Positions 9,182-16,710 of a stretch of 64,000 nucleotides of DNA are shown in pieces. The notes beneath the pieces are model-generated. The model made no database searches. It worked only from the letters and a program-made list of their open reading frames with translations, and had not been told where the DNA came from. The position numbers were made by a program, and so were the translations under genes. The DNA lies in NCBI GenBank assembly GCA_035652075.1, contig DASREL010000090.1, forward strand, positions 56,803 through 120,802, given 5' to 3'. Each line of letters opens with the position of its first letter. The stretch's first letter is position 1. Origin of the DNA: Gp6-AA45 sp035652075 (lineage in GTDB: Bacteria > Acidobacteriota > Vicinamibacteria > Vicinamibacterales > CAVVIG01).

Positions 9182-11352
9182 CGTCGGATCAAGACCGGTG
9201 TCGGCGGCGCGAACGTCACGATCCGCTGCCGTTCGATTCGCGCGATTCGTGCTGCGATGTCATCCCGGTGTGTCGCATCGGCGGTCGCGGCCACGTGGTG
9301 CGCACGGTCGCGACGACGGTCGAATAGTCCGGGTTGGTAGAGCGCCGCAGCGGCAGCGCCGATCGACCGCGCGATCGCCCGTTCGCGCGCGAGCCGTGTG
9401 TCGGCGAAGGCTTCGACCGTCGCAATCACGGTACGCCGCCACTCGTCGAGACGATCGGTGTCGGTCGAATCGAGCGCTGTCAACGCAACGACTCGGCCGT
9501 CGTCATGTTCGGCAACGGCGCGCGAGATCGTCAGACCACGACCCCGAGTGGCGCGGCGCCATCGTCTCCGCGCGGTCGTGATCCACGGTCCGTCGATGCT
9601 GATCGGATCCACGTTGCCGCGAACGGCCTCTAAGCGTTGCGTCTCCGACGCGGCGGCTGCCACGAGCCCGTCGGGTCCAGGGCGAACCAGCGCGTTCGCC
9701 GCGACAACGGCGCGGTCAGTGAATCGATCGAGCAGGCGCGTTTCGCCGATCGCCGACACAAGGAGCAGGGCGTGCACGATACGGTGTTGTCCGATGCGAT
9801 CGACGCGACCGATCCGTTGCTCGAGGCGCACCGGATTCCAGGGAACTTCCAGATTGATGACCAGTCGACATGTGTCCTGGAGGTTGAGACCTTCGCCGGC
9901 GGCGTCGGTCGCGAGCAAGACCGCGGTGGGACTCGCACGAAACCTCCTCAGCGCCTCGCGACGTTCGACCGGCGTCAACCCGCCGTGGAGCAAGATCGTC
10001 TCGCGCGGGATGGACGCCTGCACGTGACGAAGCGTGTCGCGAAACTCGGTAAAGACGATCGCCGGTTCCGCCACGCGGCGAAGCAGCCGTCTGAGAACGC
10101 GGATCTTGGATTCAGCGCATCCTGCCTCCCGTGCGCTGTCGCCGAGCGAGCGCAAGAGGACGCGGTCCCGTTCTGCATCCGCGAGCCGGATGTCGCTCGG
10201 CCACGCCGGCGCCTCGTCGACCGTCGTCACGTCGCCCGCGAGGCCGAGTGGCAACGGCAGCTGGCTTGGATCATCTTCGGCGCCGCCGAGGCGATGCAGA
10301 CGTCGATCGACCGTCTCGGCGAGCGACCATGCGCTCGAGTACGCGCGTTTTCTCAGGACCGACGCCGCCAGTTGCCAGTCGCCGCGATCGGCAGCGAGGG
10401 CATCGATGTATCTGTCCAGCAGTCGATGCATCCGCCGCTCGGCCCTCGTCGTGCCGATGGGCCACGTGCGCACACGGCGCCGCGACGCCATACCGGCGTC
10501 GGCGCGTGTGCGCCGAAAAACGAGCAGCGGGTCGCCGTCGACCGCGCCGATCTCGCAGAGCGACGTAAACGTCTGTTCCACGCCGTCGTGCGGCGTCGCC
10601 GTCAGCAGCAGCACGAACGACGCGCGTGTCGCCAACGCGTCGGCCGCATGATGGCGGTCGGAATCATTCGCCGCGCCGTGAGCTTCGTCGACGATGACGA
10701 GGTCCCAGCGCGCGTCAGCGACGGCACGAAGCACTTCGGGCCGCTTCACGTAGTCGATCGACACGATCGCAATCGGCCACGTCCTCCACGGGTTGGTGCC
10801 GGCGGGAAGCGTGGCGAGCGATGAGCGAACGGCTGACGCGTCGGCGATCCGCGCCTCGATCCGAAAGCGTCGACACCATTCCTCCTGCCACTGCTCTCGC
10901 AGGCCCGCCGGCGTCAGCACGAGGACGCGCTCGATTGCATCGCGCGCGAGGAGCTCAGAGGCAATCAACCCGGCCTGAATCGTTTTGCCGAGTCCGACTT
11001 CGTCAGCGAGCAACACACGGCAACCGTAGCCGCGAACAATGGCAAGCGTCGGTTCGAGCTGATAGGGAAGCAGGTCGCAATCAGCCCAGGCGGCCGCATT
11101 CAGTCCGTCGGCGACCACGGCGCCTGACGCGACGGCGCGGCTGGCGCGACGCCAGACCGCATTCGAGACGGGTCGGGGTCGCGTGCGCGCCGCGATTGGT
11201 GTGATGGTGTCGAACGGCGTCAGAAATTGGCGTGTTTCCCGCCCCTCGCTGATGACGGTGACGATCGAGCAATCCTCGAACGGACGGACATCGGTCACGC
11301 GCCAGCGGGCCCGGCGAATGGAAACGATTGTTCCGGTGGGCAATTTCTGCAT
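9178..11352 (-). CDS. SNF2/HepA-type helicase paired with the methylase
   Basis: 724 residues, superfamily 2 DNA translocase. After a small N-terminal domain (about 1-60) the Walker A is LLADEVGLGKTIQAG (about 114-128), Walker B is DEAH (222-225), and motif III is LLLTATPHDG. The second RecA lobe has the HGGLTP and TDAAGEGLNLQ motifs, and motif VI RLEQRIGRVDRIGQ. This is the RapA/DrmD style. At 724 residues it is shorter than typical DrmD. It starts the two-gene operon; a 56-nt gap separates it from the preceding gene. Likely role: translocation on unmethylated or foreign DNA as part of a defence or epigenetic module. That role is inferred from the pairing. Confidence 0.87.
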   Translation of the reverse strand: MQKLPTGTIVSIRRARWRVTDVRPFEDCSIVTVISEGRETRQFLTPFDTITPIAARTRPRPVSNAVWRRASRAVASGAVVADGLNAAAWADCDLLPYQLEPTLAIVRGYGCRVLLADEVGLGKTIQAGLIASELLARDAIERVLVLTPAGLREQWQEEWCRRFRIEARIADASAVRSSLATLPAGTNPWRTWPIAIVSIDYVKRPEVLRAVADARWDLVIVDEAHGAANDSDRHHAADALATRASFVLLLTATPHDGVEQTFTSLCEIGAVDGDPLLVFRRTRADAGMASRRRVRTWPIGTTRAERRMHRLLDRYIDALAADRGDWQLAASVLRKRAYSSAWSLAETVDRRLHRLGGAEDDPSQLPLPLGLAGDVTTVDEAPAWPSDIRLADAERDRVLLRSLGDSAREAGCAESKIRVLRRLLRRVAEPAIVFTEFRDTLRHVQASIPRETILLHGGLTPVERREALRRFRASPTAVLLATDAAGEGLNLQDTCRLVINLEVPWNPVRLEQRIGRVDRIGQHRIVHALLLVSAIGETRLLDRFTDRAVVAANALVRPGPDGLVAAAASETQRLEAVRGNVDPISIDGPWITTARRRWRRATRGRGLTISRAVAEHDDGRVVALTALDSTDTDRLDEWRRTVIATVEAFADTRLARERAIARSIGAAAAALYQPGLFDRRRDRAHHVAATADATHRDDIAARIARIERQRIVTFAPPTPVLIRR

Positions 11353-11408
11353 CGCCGATGTGCGGCGCGCGCGCAGAAATGTGAGCGGTAGTGGTTCAGG
11401 TCAATCAG

Positions 11409-12887
11409 TTACGGGAACGCGCGCAACGCCGCCGATGTGCTGGCAACGCTCATGCCGGTGCCAGAGTGCTCTGACACCTCTGAGGTGTCAGACCCCTTCG
11501 TCAGCACGACGGACATGTCGGTGGAGAGCTCGGTGTGCCATCCATGTTTCAAAAGCGCGGGGACGATCGGAAGCCGCTTCGGCAGCCAGATCGCGTCGGC
11601 GCCGATCGCGTCGGCGTACTGCCATGCATCCGGAGAGGCGTTCCCGTAGAACGCGAAATGATCGTGCAGCACGCGATCGCTGTAGACCGTCTCGCGACGG
11701 CCATCCATCGACACCTGCACGCCGGCCGGCGACAAGTGCCAGATCGCGTACTCGCCCCAATCGAACCACGTGAGCAGCCGTTGATGCGACGCGTGCGACC
11801 GCAGGAATGCGATCGCATCAGCATCCGGCCGCCAGTCGCCCTGGATCGGAATCCGGGCGAGACGTGAAATGCCGCATCCGATCGCACCGACGACGATCGC
11901 CGCAGTGACGTATCCATAGAGGAGCCGCGGCTGCAGCAACGGGCTCGTTGGCTGCGTGCGCGCGTCGACGAGATTCAGCCAGCCGATGATCGCGGGTCCG
12001 CAGAGCCACGCGATCGCGAGCTGCAGGAACGCATCGGTCCGGCCAATGCGAAGCGTCCCGAACGCCAACGCAGCGATTATCACGACGTGATCCATCGACG
12101 GCGCACGTCTGGTCTTCACGATCGCGACGAGCGCGAGCAGCGGCAGCGCCAGCTCGAGACCGACGATCGCGCGCGGCAGACCGAACATCGGCTGCCAATC
12201 GGAGATTTCCGGACGTGCGAGGCCGACAGTCGAGTAGAGGAATCGCCACAGTCCCACGCCGTACGGATTGATCAGCGTCGCGGCTGCGGCGACAGCTGCG
12301 ATCGGCGTCCGTCGCGGTCGCCAGGCACACCAGATCGCGAGCGTGCCGAAGCCGACGATCCAGCCGCCATGCGTGTTCGCCCAGACCGCAAACAGCAGCG
12401 TGATCGCGACGAATGGAAGTTGGCCGTCACGCTCGGTGCGTTCCAGCAGCCGCAGCAGGATCGCGAAGAACAGAACCGAAAACAACTGTGGACGCAGCGA
12501 CTGCGTGCGCGTGTACGTGACGACGATGAGCAAGGCCGTCACGATCGCGGCCGGAAACGCCGTTGCGGCGAGGCGGTGGGCGCGTCTCCAAGCGAGCGCG
12601 GCGATCGCACCGATCGTCACCACTTTCAGCAGGTTCAGTCCGATGGTGCCCGACAACGAGTAGACGGCCGCGAACACCGCCTCCGCCAGCCACTCGTGGT
12701 TGATCCACGCGACGTCGGACGTGAACGAATAGGGATCGTGACGCGTGAACCGCCACGAATGGAGTAGATCGGCGCCGAATCGGAGGTGGCCCCACAGATC
12801 GGCGTCAGCAACCGTGTACGAGACAAGCAGGGCGAGCAGCGCCCAGACGCTGCACAGCGCCACGTCCCAAAGCGTCCGCGAGGTCAC
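11409..12887 (-). CDS. Polytopic membrane protein, possible glycosyltransferase-like
   Basis: 492 residues with about ten hydrophobic segments and a soluble C-terminal part (about 355-470). The N-terminal loop contains DADLWGHLRFG and WINHEWLAE. Acidic residues in the first extracytoplasmic loop followed by many membrane spans are reminiscent of GT-C type glycosyltransferases, but I cannot assign it. The last 25 or so residues (from KGSDTSEVSEHSG) are encoded by a REP-like palindrome and the sequence after it, and look like a recent extension. The ATG overlaps the stop of the receiver-like gene upstream. Confidence 0.7.
   Translation of the reverse strand: MTSRTLWDVALCSVWALLALLVSYTVADADLWGHLRFGADLLHSWRFTRHDPYSFTSDVAWINHEWLAEAVFAAVYSLSGTIGLNLLKVVTIGAIAALAWRRAHRLAATAFPAAIVTALLIVVTYTRTQSLRPQLFSVLFFAILLRLLERTERDGQLPFVAITLLFAVWANTHGGWIVGFGTLAIWCAWRPRRTPIAAVAAAATLINPYGVGLWRFLYSTVGLARPEISDWQPMFGLPRAIVGLELALPLLALVAIVKTRRAPSMDHVVIIAALAFGTLRIGRTDAFLQLAIAWLCGPAIIGWLNLVDARTQPTSPLLQPRLLYGYVTAAIVVGAIGCGISRLARIPIQGDWRPDADAIAFLRSHASHQRLLTWFDWGEYAIWHLSPAGVQVSMDGRRETVYSDRVLHDHFAFYGNASPDAWQYADAIGADAIWLPKRLPIVPALLKHGWHTELSTDMSVVLTKGSDTSEVSEHSGTGMSVASTSAALRAFP
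11471..11491. repeat. REP-like palindrome inside the end of the membrane-protein gene
   Basis: CTGACACCTC-T-GAGGTGTCAG is a perfect 10-bp inverted repeat with a single central base, followed by ACCCC. The GGTGTCAGACCCC type is a familiar REP-like core in several phyla. Here it is read as coding (SDTSEVSE) and could also form a transcription-stopping hairpin ahead of the helicase gene. Confidence 0.6.
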
Positions 12888-13741
12888 GCCGGTCTCGCCG
12901 GTGCCTCATCGTCGCTGGTCAGTTCCTCCAGCTTCGCGAACAAGGCCGCCATGCCGGCTTGTCGCGGATCGTAAATACCCCACTCATCTTTCGGCTGTTT
13001 CGCGGCGGACGGTGGTGGGGCCGGCGGCTCCTCACGGTCCTTCCGACGCGGCAGCTGCGTGCGCGCGCTCTCGCGCTTCAGCGCGTCCACGACCTGTTGC
13101 CAATCATCGAAATCATCCGGCGGCGGCGTGGCCGACAGCTCGTAAACGGGGGCCTCTGCCTCGACGACCGGGGCCTCGGCTTCGACTTCGAGCAACTCGG
13201 AGAGATCCACGTCGACGAACGTCTCCGGCCCGGCGCATTCTCCGCCTGCTTCGTGTGCTTCGTGCTCTTCGTGCTCTTCGTGTTCTTCGTGTTCTTCGTC
13301 CTCTTCGTGGTCTTCGTGGTCCTTTTCTTTCTCGACCGCGGTGCGCTCGAGGTACTCCCGGCACTGCTCCGCGAACACGGCCGGATCGCAGCCATCCGGC
13401 GCCGAATCCGGTTTCGATTCGCCCAGGAGCGCCGACAGCATGCCGCCGCGCGGTGGTGGAGGCGCGATCGCGACGGCTGGCGCGAAGAGCGGCAGCGTCA
13501 GCGTCTGGACGTGAGCAGCGACGCCGTTCAGCGTCCGCAACCGATCGCTCAGCGCCTGTTCGTCCTTCGGCGACAGCAGCGGCGTCGTCAGGATCAGATC
13601 GGGCACGCGGTCGCCGAGCCGCTCGAGTGCGACTTCAGCGTTGTCCCCCAGGACGAGCTCTGCGCGCAGCCGGCTGCGCACGAGCGCCGTGAGGTGATTG
13701 ATCTGTCGTCGATCCGATTCGATTGCGAGGATGAGCGCCAT
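12884..13741 (-). CDS. Degenerate receiver-domain protein with acidic repeat and DEWGIYDP motif
   Basis: 285 residues. Residues 1-90 follow a response-regulator receiver fold (ILAIESDRRQINHLTALV), but the phospho-acceptor strand reads LILTTPLL, lacking the Asp. A central acidic EEH repeat (about 141-164) is encoded by a 9-nt tandem array. The C-terminus holds DEWGIYDPRQAGMAALFAKL (about 252-271), a motif that recurs almost unchanged in the small ORF at 26173-26334. It sits 4 nt after the small membrane gene and overlaps the next gene (ATGA), in an operon divergent from the tad pilus genes. The function is unknown; a protein-interaction role is likely. Confidence 0.72.
   Translation of the reverse strand: MALILAIESDRRQINHLTALVRSRLRAELVLGDNAEVALERLGDRVPDLILTTPLLSPKDEQALSDRLRTLNGVAAHVQTLTLPLFAPAVAIAPPPPRGGMLSALLGESKPDSAPDGCDPAVFAEQCREYLERTAVEKEKDHEDHEEDEEHEEHEEHEEHEAHEAGGECAGPETFVDVDLSELLEVEAEAPVVEAEAPVYELSATPPPDDFDDWQQVVDALKRESARTQLPRRKDREEPPAPPPSAAKQPKDEWGIYDPRQAGMAALFAKLEELTSDDEAPARPA
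13249..13320. repeat. Eight 9-nt units (CTTCGTGNT) inside a coding frame
   Basis: Eight consecutive 9-nt units near CTTCGTGTT on the plus strand, read on the minus strand as repeats of Glu-His-Glu/Glu-Asp. A unit length divisible by three keeps the frame. The same GAAGAACACGAAG-type word is known to me as intergenic repeat material in several high-GC phyla, so a captured repeat is likely. Confidence 0.8.
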
Positions 13742-13745
13742 GAGT

Positions 13746-14021
13746 TCAGACCCGTAACATGAGCACCGTCAGGACCGTCGCTGCCACGACGAAGATCATC
13801 AGCGTCGCGTGCAGCCGCATTTCGTCGCGGAACGCGTCGACGACGACCGCGGCAAGATCGCGCGCACGGCCGCCGGCGTCTGCGACCATCGCCGACGAGG
13901 ACGTGCGGCCGATGCGCACCAGCATCTGGTCACGCACGCGCGTGTCGAACGCGGTCAACAGCACGAGCAACAGCGAGACGGCGCCGATCGACATCACCAC
14001 GTCGGAGACAGCACGACGCAT
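13746..14021 (-). CDS. Small two-helix membrane protein
   Basis: 91 residues, MRRAVSDVVMSIGAV onward, with hydrophobic segments at about residues 8-24 and 72-90 around a charged middle (GGRARDLAAVVVDAFRDEM). The start is chosen because AGGAG lies 10 nt upstream; the longer frame has no support. It is first in an operon with the receiver-like and membrane-protein genes, divergent from the Flp pilin gene, so a link with the pilus is possible but unproven. No family recognised. Confidence 0.6.
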   Translation of the reverse strand: MRRAVSDVVMSIGAVSLLLVLLTAFDTRVRDQMLVRIGRTSSSAMVADAGGRARDLAAVVVDAFRDEMRLHATLMIFVVAATVLTVLMLRV

Positions 14022-14425
14022 CACAGATACTCCTGACCCTGACCTGGAGACACACGGACTCGCGATGCGATCGCAATCGGCGTTCCAAGCACCCCGTACG
14101 GATTTCGCCGCTGTTTTGTGCGCCGATCTGGCGTGTGTTCCATTTCGCGATCGATCGATCCGCACGAATTTGGACCTCGCGGTTACGAATGTGCTGACGA
14201 TCGTCCACATTCCACTCGGTCGAACACGACGCCGCGCGTGACGCGCAGCGCGGGCTAACTCGAACAACGGTTCGTCACTTACGTGCGATTCGCGCGCAGC
14301 GCTCGCGATGCGTGGCACAGCCGTTGCGGAATGGCCCCGTGTCACGCGGTCCTGCAGAACGGCGTGATCACATTTCGCACACACGCACGTCGCGCGTCGC
14401 ACGACGCGCAGGAGGAGAGAGAGTC
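14022..14425. other. Intergenic control region between divergent operons
   Basis: 404 nt without a credible gene. It carries the sigma-54 promoter for the pilus operon (14313-14328), a roughly 85-nt leader ending in GGAGGAGAG, and must also hold the promoter of the minus-strand operon, for which I see no clear -10. No enhancer sites could be fixed by eye. Confidence 0.6.
14313..14328 (+). promoter_or_regulatory. Sigma-54 promoter of the tad/flp operon
   Basis: TGGCAC-AGCCG-TTGCGG matches the -24/-12 consensus TGGCAC-N5-TTGC with the exact 10-nt spacing between GG and GC. The predicted start is near 14339, giving a leader of about 87 nt before the Flp ATG. It implies control by an NtrC-type activator; one is encoded at 32908-34296, but any link is inference. 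Confidence 0.8.
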
Positions 14426-14605
14426 ATGACGTTGATGAAGTGCGTCCGTTCGTTCGCGAAGGACGACAGCGGACAGGATCTGCTCGAGTACGCGCTGCTC
14501 GTCGCGTTGATCGCGCTCGTCGCGTTCGGCGCCGTGAAGCTGGCGGGCAACAGCGTGAACACCATCTTCAGCAACATCGCCAGCCAGCTCGGTACGGCGA
14601 CGTAA
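14426..14605 (+). CDS. flp: Flp-type pilin, first copy
   Basis: 59-residue Flp/Fap pilin subunit. After a short leader, GQDLLEYALLVALIALVAFG gives the class IVb pilin signature: cleavage after Gly, Glu at about +5 and Tyr next to it, then a hydrophobic helix. It is processed by the prepilin peptidase encoded downstream and assembled by CpaF/TadBC into Flp pili. A strong Shine-Dalgarno (GGAGGAGAG) at 14411 and the sigma-54 promoter fit a highly expressed subunit. The following 50 nt contain a duplicated tail of this gene. Confidence 0.93.
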   Translation: MTLMKCVRSFAKDDSGQDLLEYALLVALIALVAFGAVKLAGNSVNTIFSNIASQLGTAT

Positions 14606-14611
14606 CCACGG

Positions 14612-14656
14612 GACACGATGTTCAGCAACATCGCAGGTCAACTGGGATCGATGTAA
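14612..14656 (+). pseudogene. Duplicated 3' fragment of a Flp pilin gene
   Basis: These bases copy the last 43 or so bases of the first flp gene (14563-14605): both read ATNTTCAGCAACATCGC and end in an in-frame TAA, with about three quarters identity. The fragment would encode MFSNIAGQLGSM but has no leader or hydrophobic helix. It is best read as the remnant of a third tandem pilin, truncated by the repeat array that follows. Confidence 0.65.
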
Positions 14657-14731
14657 TGCGGATCTCGGATTGCGGATTGCGGATTGAATCACCAATGGGA
14701 TCCGCAATCCGCAATCCTCAATCCGCAATGA
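14657..14731. repeat. Inverted 7-nt word array (GGATTGC) between pilin genes
   Basis: The left arm is four units near GGATTGC; the right arm is four units near TCCGCAA (the reverse complement); a centre of roughly 13 nt separates them. Transcribed, it would make a long hairpin between the two pilin genes. It could tune the relative amounts of the two pilins. Confidence 0.85.
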
Positions 14732-14741
14732 CGAGGATGCC

Positions 14742-14912
14742 ATGAACGTGATTGCCGCCGTCGCGCGGCTCGCTCGAGAGCGCGACGGTCAGGATCTTCT
14801 GGAATACGGACTGTTGGCGGCGCTGATCGCCATCTTCGCGATCGGCGCGGTCGCGGCGGTCGGCACCAAAATCTACGACGTGTTCTGGGTGAACATTGCT
14901 CAAAATTTCTGA
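14742..14912 (+). CDS. Flp-type pilin, second copy
   Basis: 56-residue Flp-like pilin. GQDLLEYGLLAALIAIFAIG is the cleavage and helix signature. It differs from the first copy in its N-terminal leader (MNVIAAVARLARERD) and C-terminus (YDVFWVNIAQNF). The ORF overlaps the next gene by 17 nt. It may be a minor pilin or an alternative major subunit. Its separation from the first copy by a hairpin-forming array suggests different expression levels. Confidence 0.88.
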   Translation: MNVIAAVARLARERDGQDLLEYGLLAALIAIFAIGAVAAVGTKIYDVFWVNIAQNF

Positions 14913-15405
14913 TCCGATCGCCGTTGTCGTTGTCTGTGCCGCCGGTCTCGCGAGCACCGCGATCGACCTTCGTACACGGCGGATCCCCAACGCGCTCACG
15001 GTGTCAGTTGCGGCTGGCGGCGTGATCGCAGCGGCCTGTGGGCGCAGTGGTGTGAGCCCGGCTGCCGCGATTGCCGCGCTCGCGATCGGCCTCGCGATGA
15101 TGCTGCCGGCGCACGTCGCGGGCGCGACCGGGGCTGGCGACGTCAAGCTGTTCGCGGCGATCGCGACCTGGCTCGGTCCCCGCGCGACGCTATTCGCTTT
15201 TGTCTACACCGCCGTCGCCGGCGGCGCAATCGCGCTCGTCGTCGCGATGCGGCGTCGGATTCTTCGGGCGACGCTCGCGCGGACGGCCGCGCTCGTCACG
15301 ACCGCCGGCTCGAACGTCGGCGACATCGAACGCGGTCAGCTCAATCGGTTTGCGTACGCCCCGGCGATTGCCATTGGCGCGCTGGCGGCGGCGTTGGGGA
15401 TGTGA
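14896..15405 (+). CDS. cpaA: Prepilin peptidase CpaA/TadV (A24)
   Basis: 169-residue membrane aspartic peptidase that cleaves Flp prepilins. The two catalytic Asp are visible: D24 in STAIDLRTRRIPN, and the one in GATGAGDVKLF (the GxGD motif, about residue 80). About five membrane segments; no N-methyltransferase domain, as usual for the Tad type. The TTG start overlaps the second flp gene by 17 nt; the first membrane segment begins directly after it. It is followed by tadE with a 4-nt overlap. Confidence 0.88.
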   Translation: MLKISDPIAVVVVCAAGLASTAIDLRTRRIPNALTVSVAAGGVIAAACGRSGVSPAAAIAALAIGLAMMLPAHVAGATGAGDVKLFAAIATWLGPRATLFAFVYTAVAGGAIALVVAMRRRILRATLARTAALVTTAGSNVGDIERGQLNRFAYAPAIAIGALAAALGM

Positions 15406-15839
15406 GTATGCGACGCAGAAATCACCGCGGCACCGCGCTCGTCGAAACCGCCGTCACGCTGCCGCTCGTCCTGCTCGTGTCGGTCGGCATCTTCGAGTTC
15501 GGCCGTGCGTATCAGGTGTTTCAGGTGTGCACGAACGCGGCGCGCGAGGGCGCGCGCCTGTCGGTCCTGCCCGGGACGACCGACACCGACGTGAAGAATC
15601 GCGTCACCGCGTACCTCAAAGCGGGCCAGGTGACGCAGACGCCGGATCCGAGCTGGGTGACCGTCGATCACACGAAGACGGTGTCGATCGGCACGGGGAC
15701 CGCGCCCGCGACGCAGGTGACCATCAACTATCCGTACACGTTCATCGTTCTGAATCCGGTCGCGAAGCTCGTGTCGCATGGGACGACGCTCGGTGGCGCG
15801 TTCACGATGAGCACGACGGCGCTGATGCGCGACGAATAG
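15402..15839 (+). CDS. tadE: TadE-like minor pilin
   Basis: 145-residue TadE-family pseudopilin. The N-terminus (GTALVETAVTLPLVLLVSVGIFEFGRAY in two parts around the Glu) has the processed-pilin Glu and a single helix, followed by the NAAREGARL motif common in TadE/TadG. The GTG at 15402 overlaps the cpaA stop; the ATG six bases later is an equally good start. It is part of the Flp pilus operon. Confidence 0.87.
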   Translation: MSMRRRNHRGTALVETAVTLPLVLLVSVGIFEFGRAYQVFQVCTNAAREGARLSVLPGTTDTDVKNRVTAYLKAGQVTQTPDPSWVTVDHTKTVSIGTGTAPATQVTINYPYTFIVLNPVAKLVSHGTTLGGAFTMSTTALMRDE

Positions 15840-15849
15840 GGGAATCGTT

Positions 15850-16710
15850 ATGGCTCGAGTTCGGGTGTTCATGGTGCTGGCGCTGGCGATGACCGTCGGA
15901 AGCGTGTTCGCCTACGGCACATACAACTACGTGCAAAACGCGCCGAAGGCTGGACCGGGCATTCCGACCAAGCCGGTGGTCGTCGCCGCGACGGATCTCG
16001 ACCTCGGCGCCGACCTCACGCACGACGACCTGCGCGTCGTCGAATGGCCGGCGAACTCCGCACCCGCCGGCGCGTTCGCCGATCCCAAAGACGTGATCGG
16101 CCGCGGCCTCATCATGCCGGTGATTCAGAACGAGCCCATCCTCGCAAACAAGCTCGCGAGCAAGGAGGCGGGCGCCGGGTTGCCGCCCGCGATCCCACAG
16201 GGGCTGCGAGCGGTATCGGTCCGCGTCAACGAAGTCATCGGTGTCGCCGGCTACGTGTTGCCAGGTACGCGCGTCGATGTCCTCGCCGTCGTCAGTCCGA
16301 GCGAGAAGCACGACGAAGTCACGTCCAAGGTGATTTTGACGAACGTGCAGGTGCTCGCGGCCGGCACGAAGATCGAACGCGACGAGCGCAACAACAAACC
16401 GATGGCGGTGAGCGTCGTCACGCTGCTCGTCGCGCCGGAAGAGTCGGAGCGGCTCACGCTCGCGAGCACCGAAGGCAAGATCCAGCTCGCGCTGCGCAAT
16501 CCGCTCGACAAGACGACACCGAACACACCTGGAATTCGCCCCGCGGCATTGCTTGGATTCGCGTCGGCGAGCCGGGCGGCCGCGGTACGAGCACGCGCGA
16601 CGGCGGCGCCGAAAGTGGCGGCGGCGCCGGCGCGCGTCGTCGAAGGCGGCATGGTCGAAATCATTCGTGGCGACAAGCGGGCGCAGGAAATCGTGCGCCA
16701 GGAGCAGTGA
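15850..16710 (+). CDS. cpaB: Flp pilus assembly protein CpaB/RcpC
   Basis: 286-residue periplasmic protein with an N-terminal membrane anchor (about 7-25) and a SAF-type domain (about 42-105, VVVAATDLDLGADLTHDDL), followed by the RcpC/CpaB region containing GYVLPGTRVDVL and VTLLVAPEESERLTLA. It works with the secretin CpaC in the outer-membrane channel. The last 60 residues are Ala/Arg-rich and less conserved. The stop overlaps the next ATG. Confidence 0.9.
   Translation: MARVRVFMVLALAMTVGSVFAYGTYNYVQNAPKAGPGIPTKPVVVAATDLDLGADLTHDDLRVVEWPANSAPAGAFADPKDVIGRGLIMPVIQNEPILANKLASKEAGAGLPPAIPQGLRAVSVRVNEVIGVAGYVLPGTRVDVLAVVSPSEKHDEVTSKVILTNVQVLAAGTKIERDERNNKPMAVSVVTLLVAPEESERLTLASTEGKIQLALRNPLDKTTPNTPGIRPAALLGFASASRAAAVRARATAAPKVAAAPARVVEGGMVEIIRGDKRAQEIVRQEQ

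Noticed and set aside
9637..10824. 395-codon open frame antisense to the helicase
   Set aside because: Shadow frame; the helicase motifs lie on the other strand.
5993..11352. Complete DISARM or BREX system
   Set aside because: Only helicase and methylase are present; drmA, drmB, drmC, brxA-C, pglZ are not in the neighbouring sequence.
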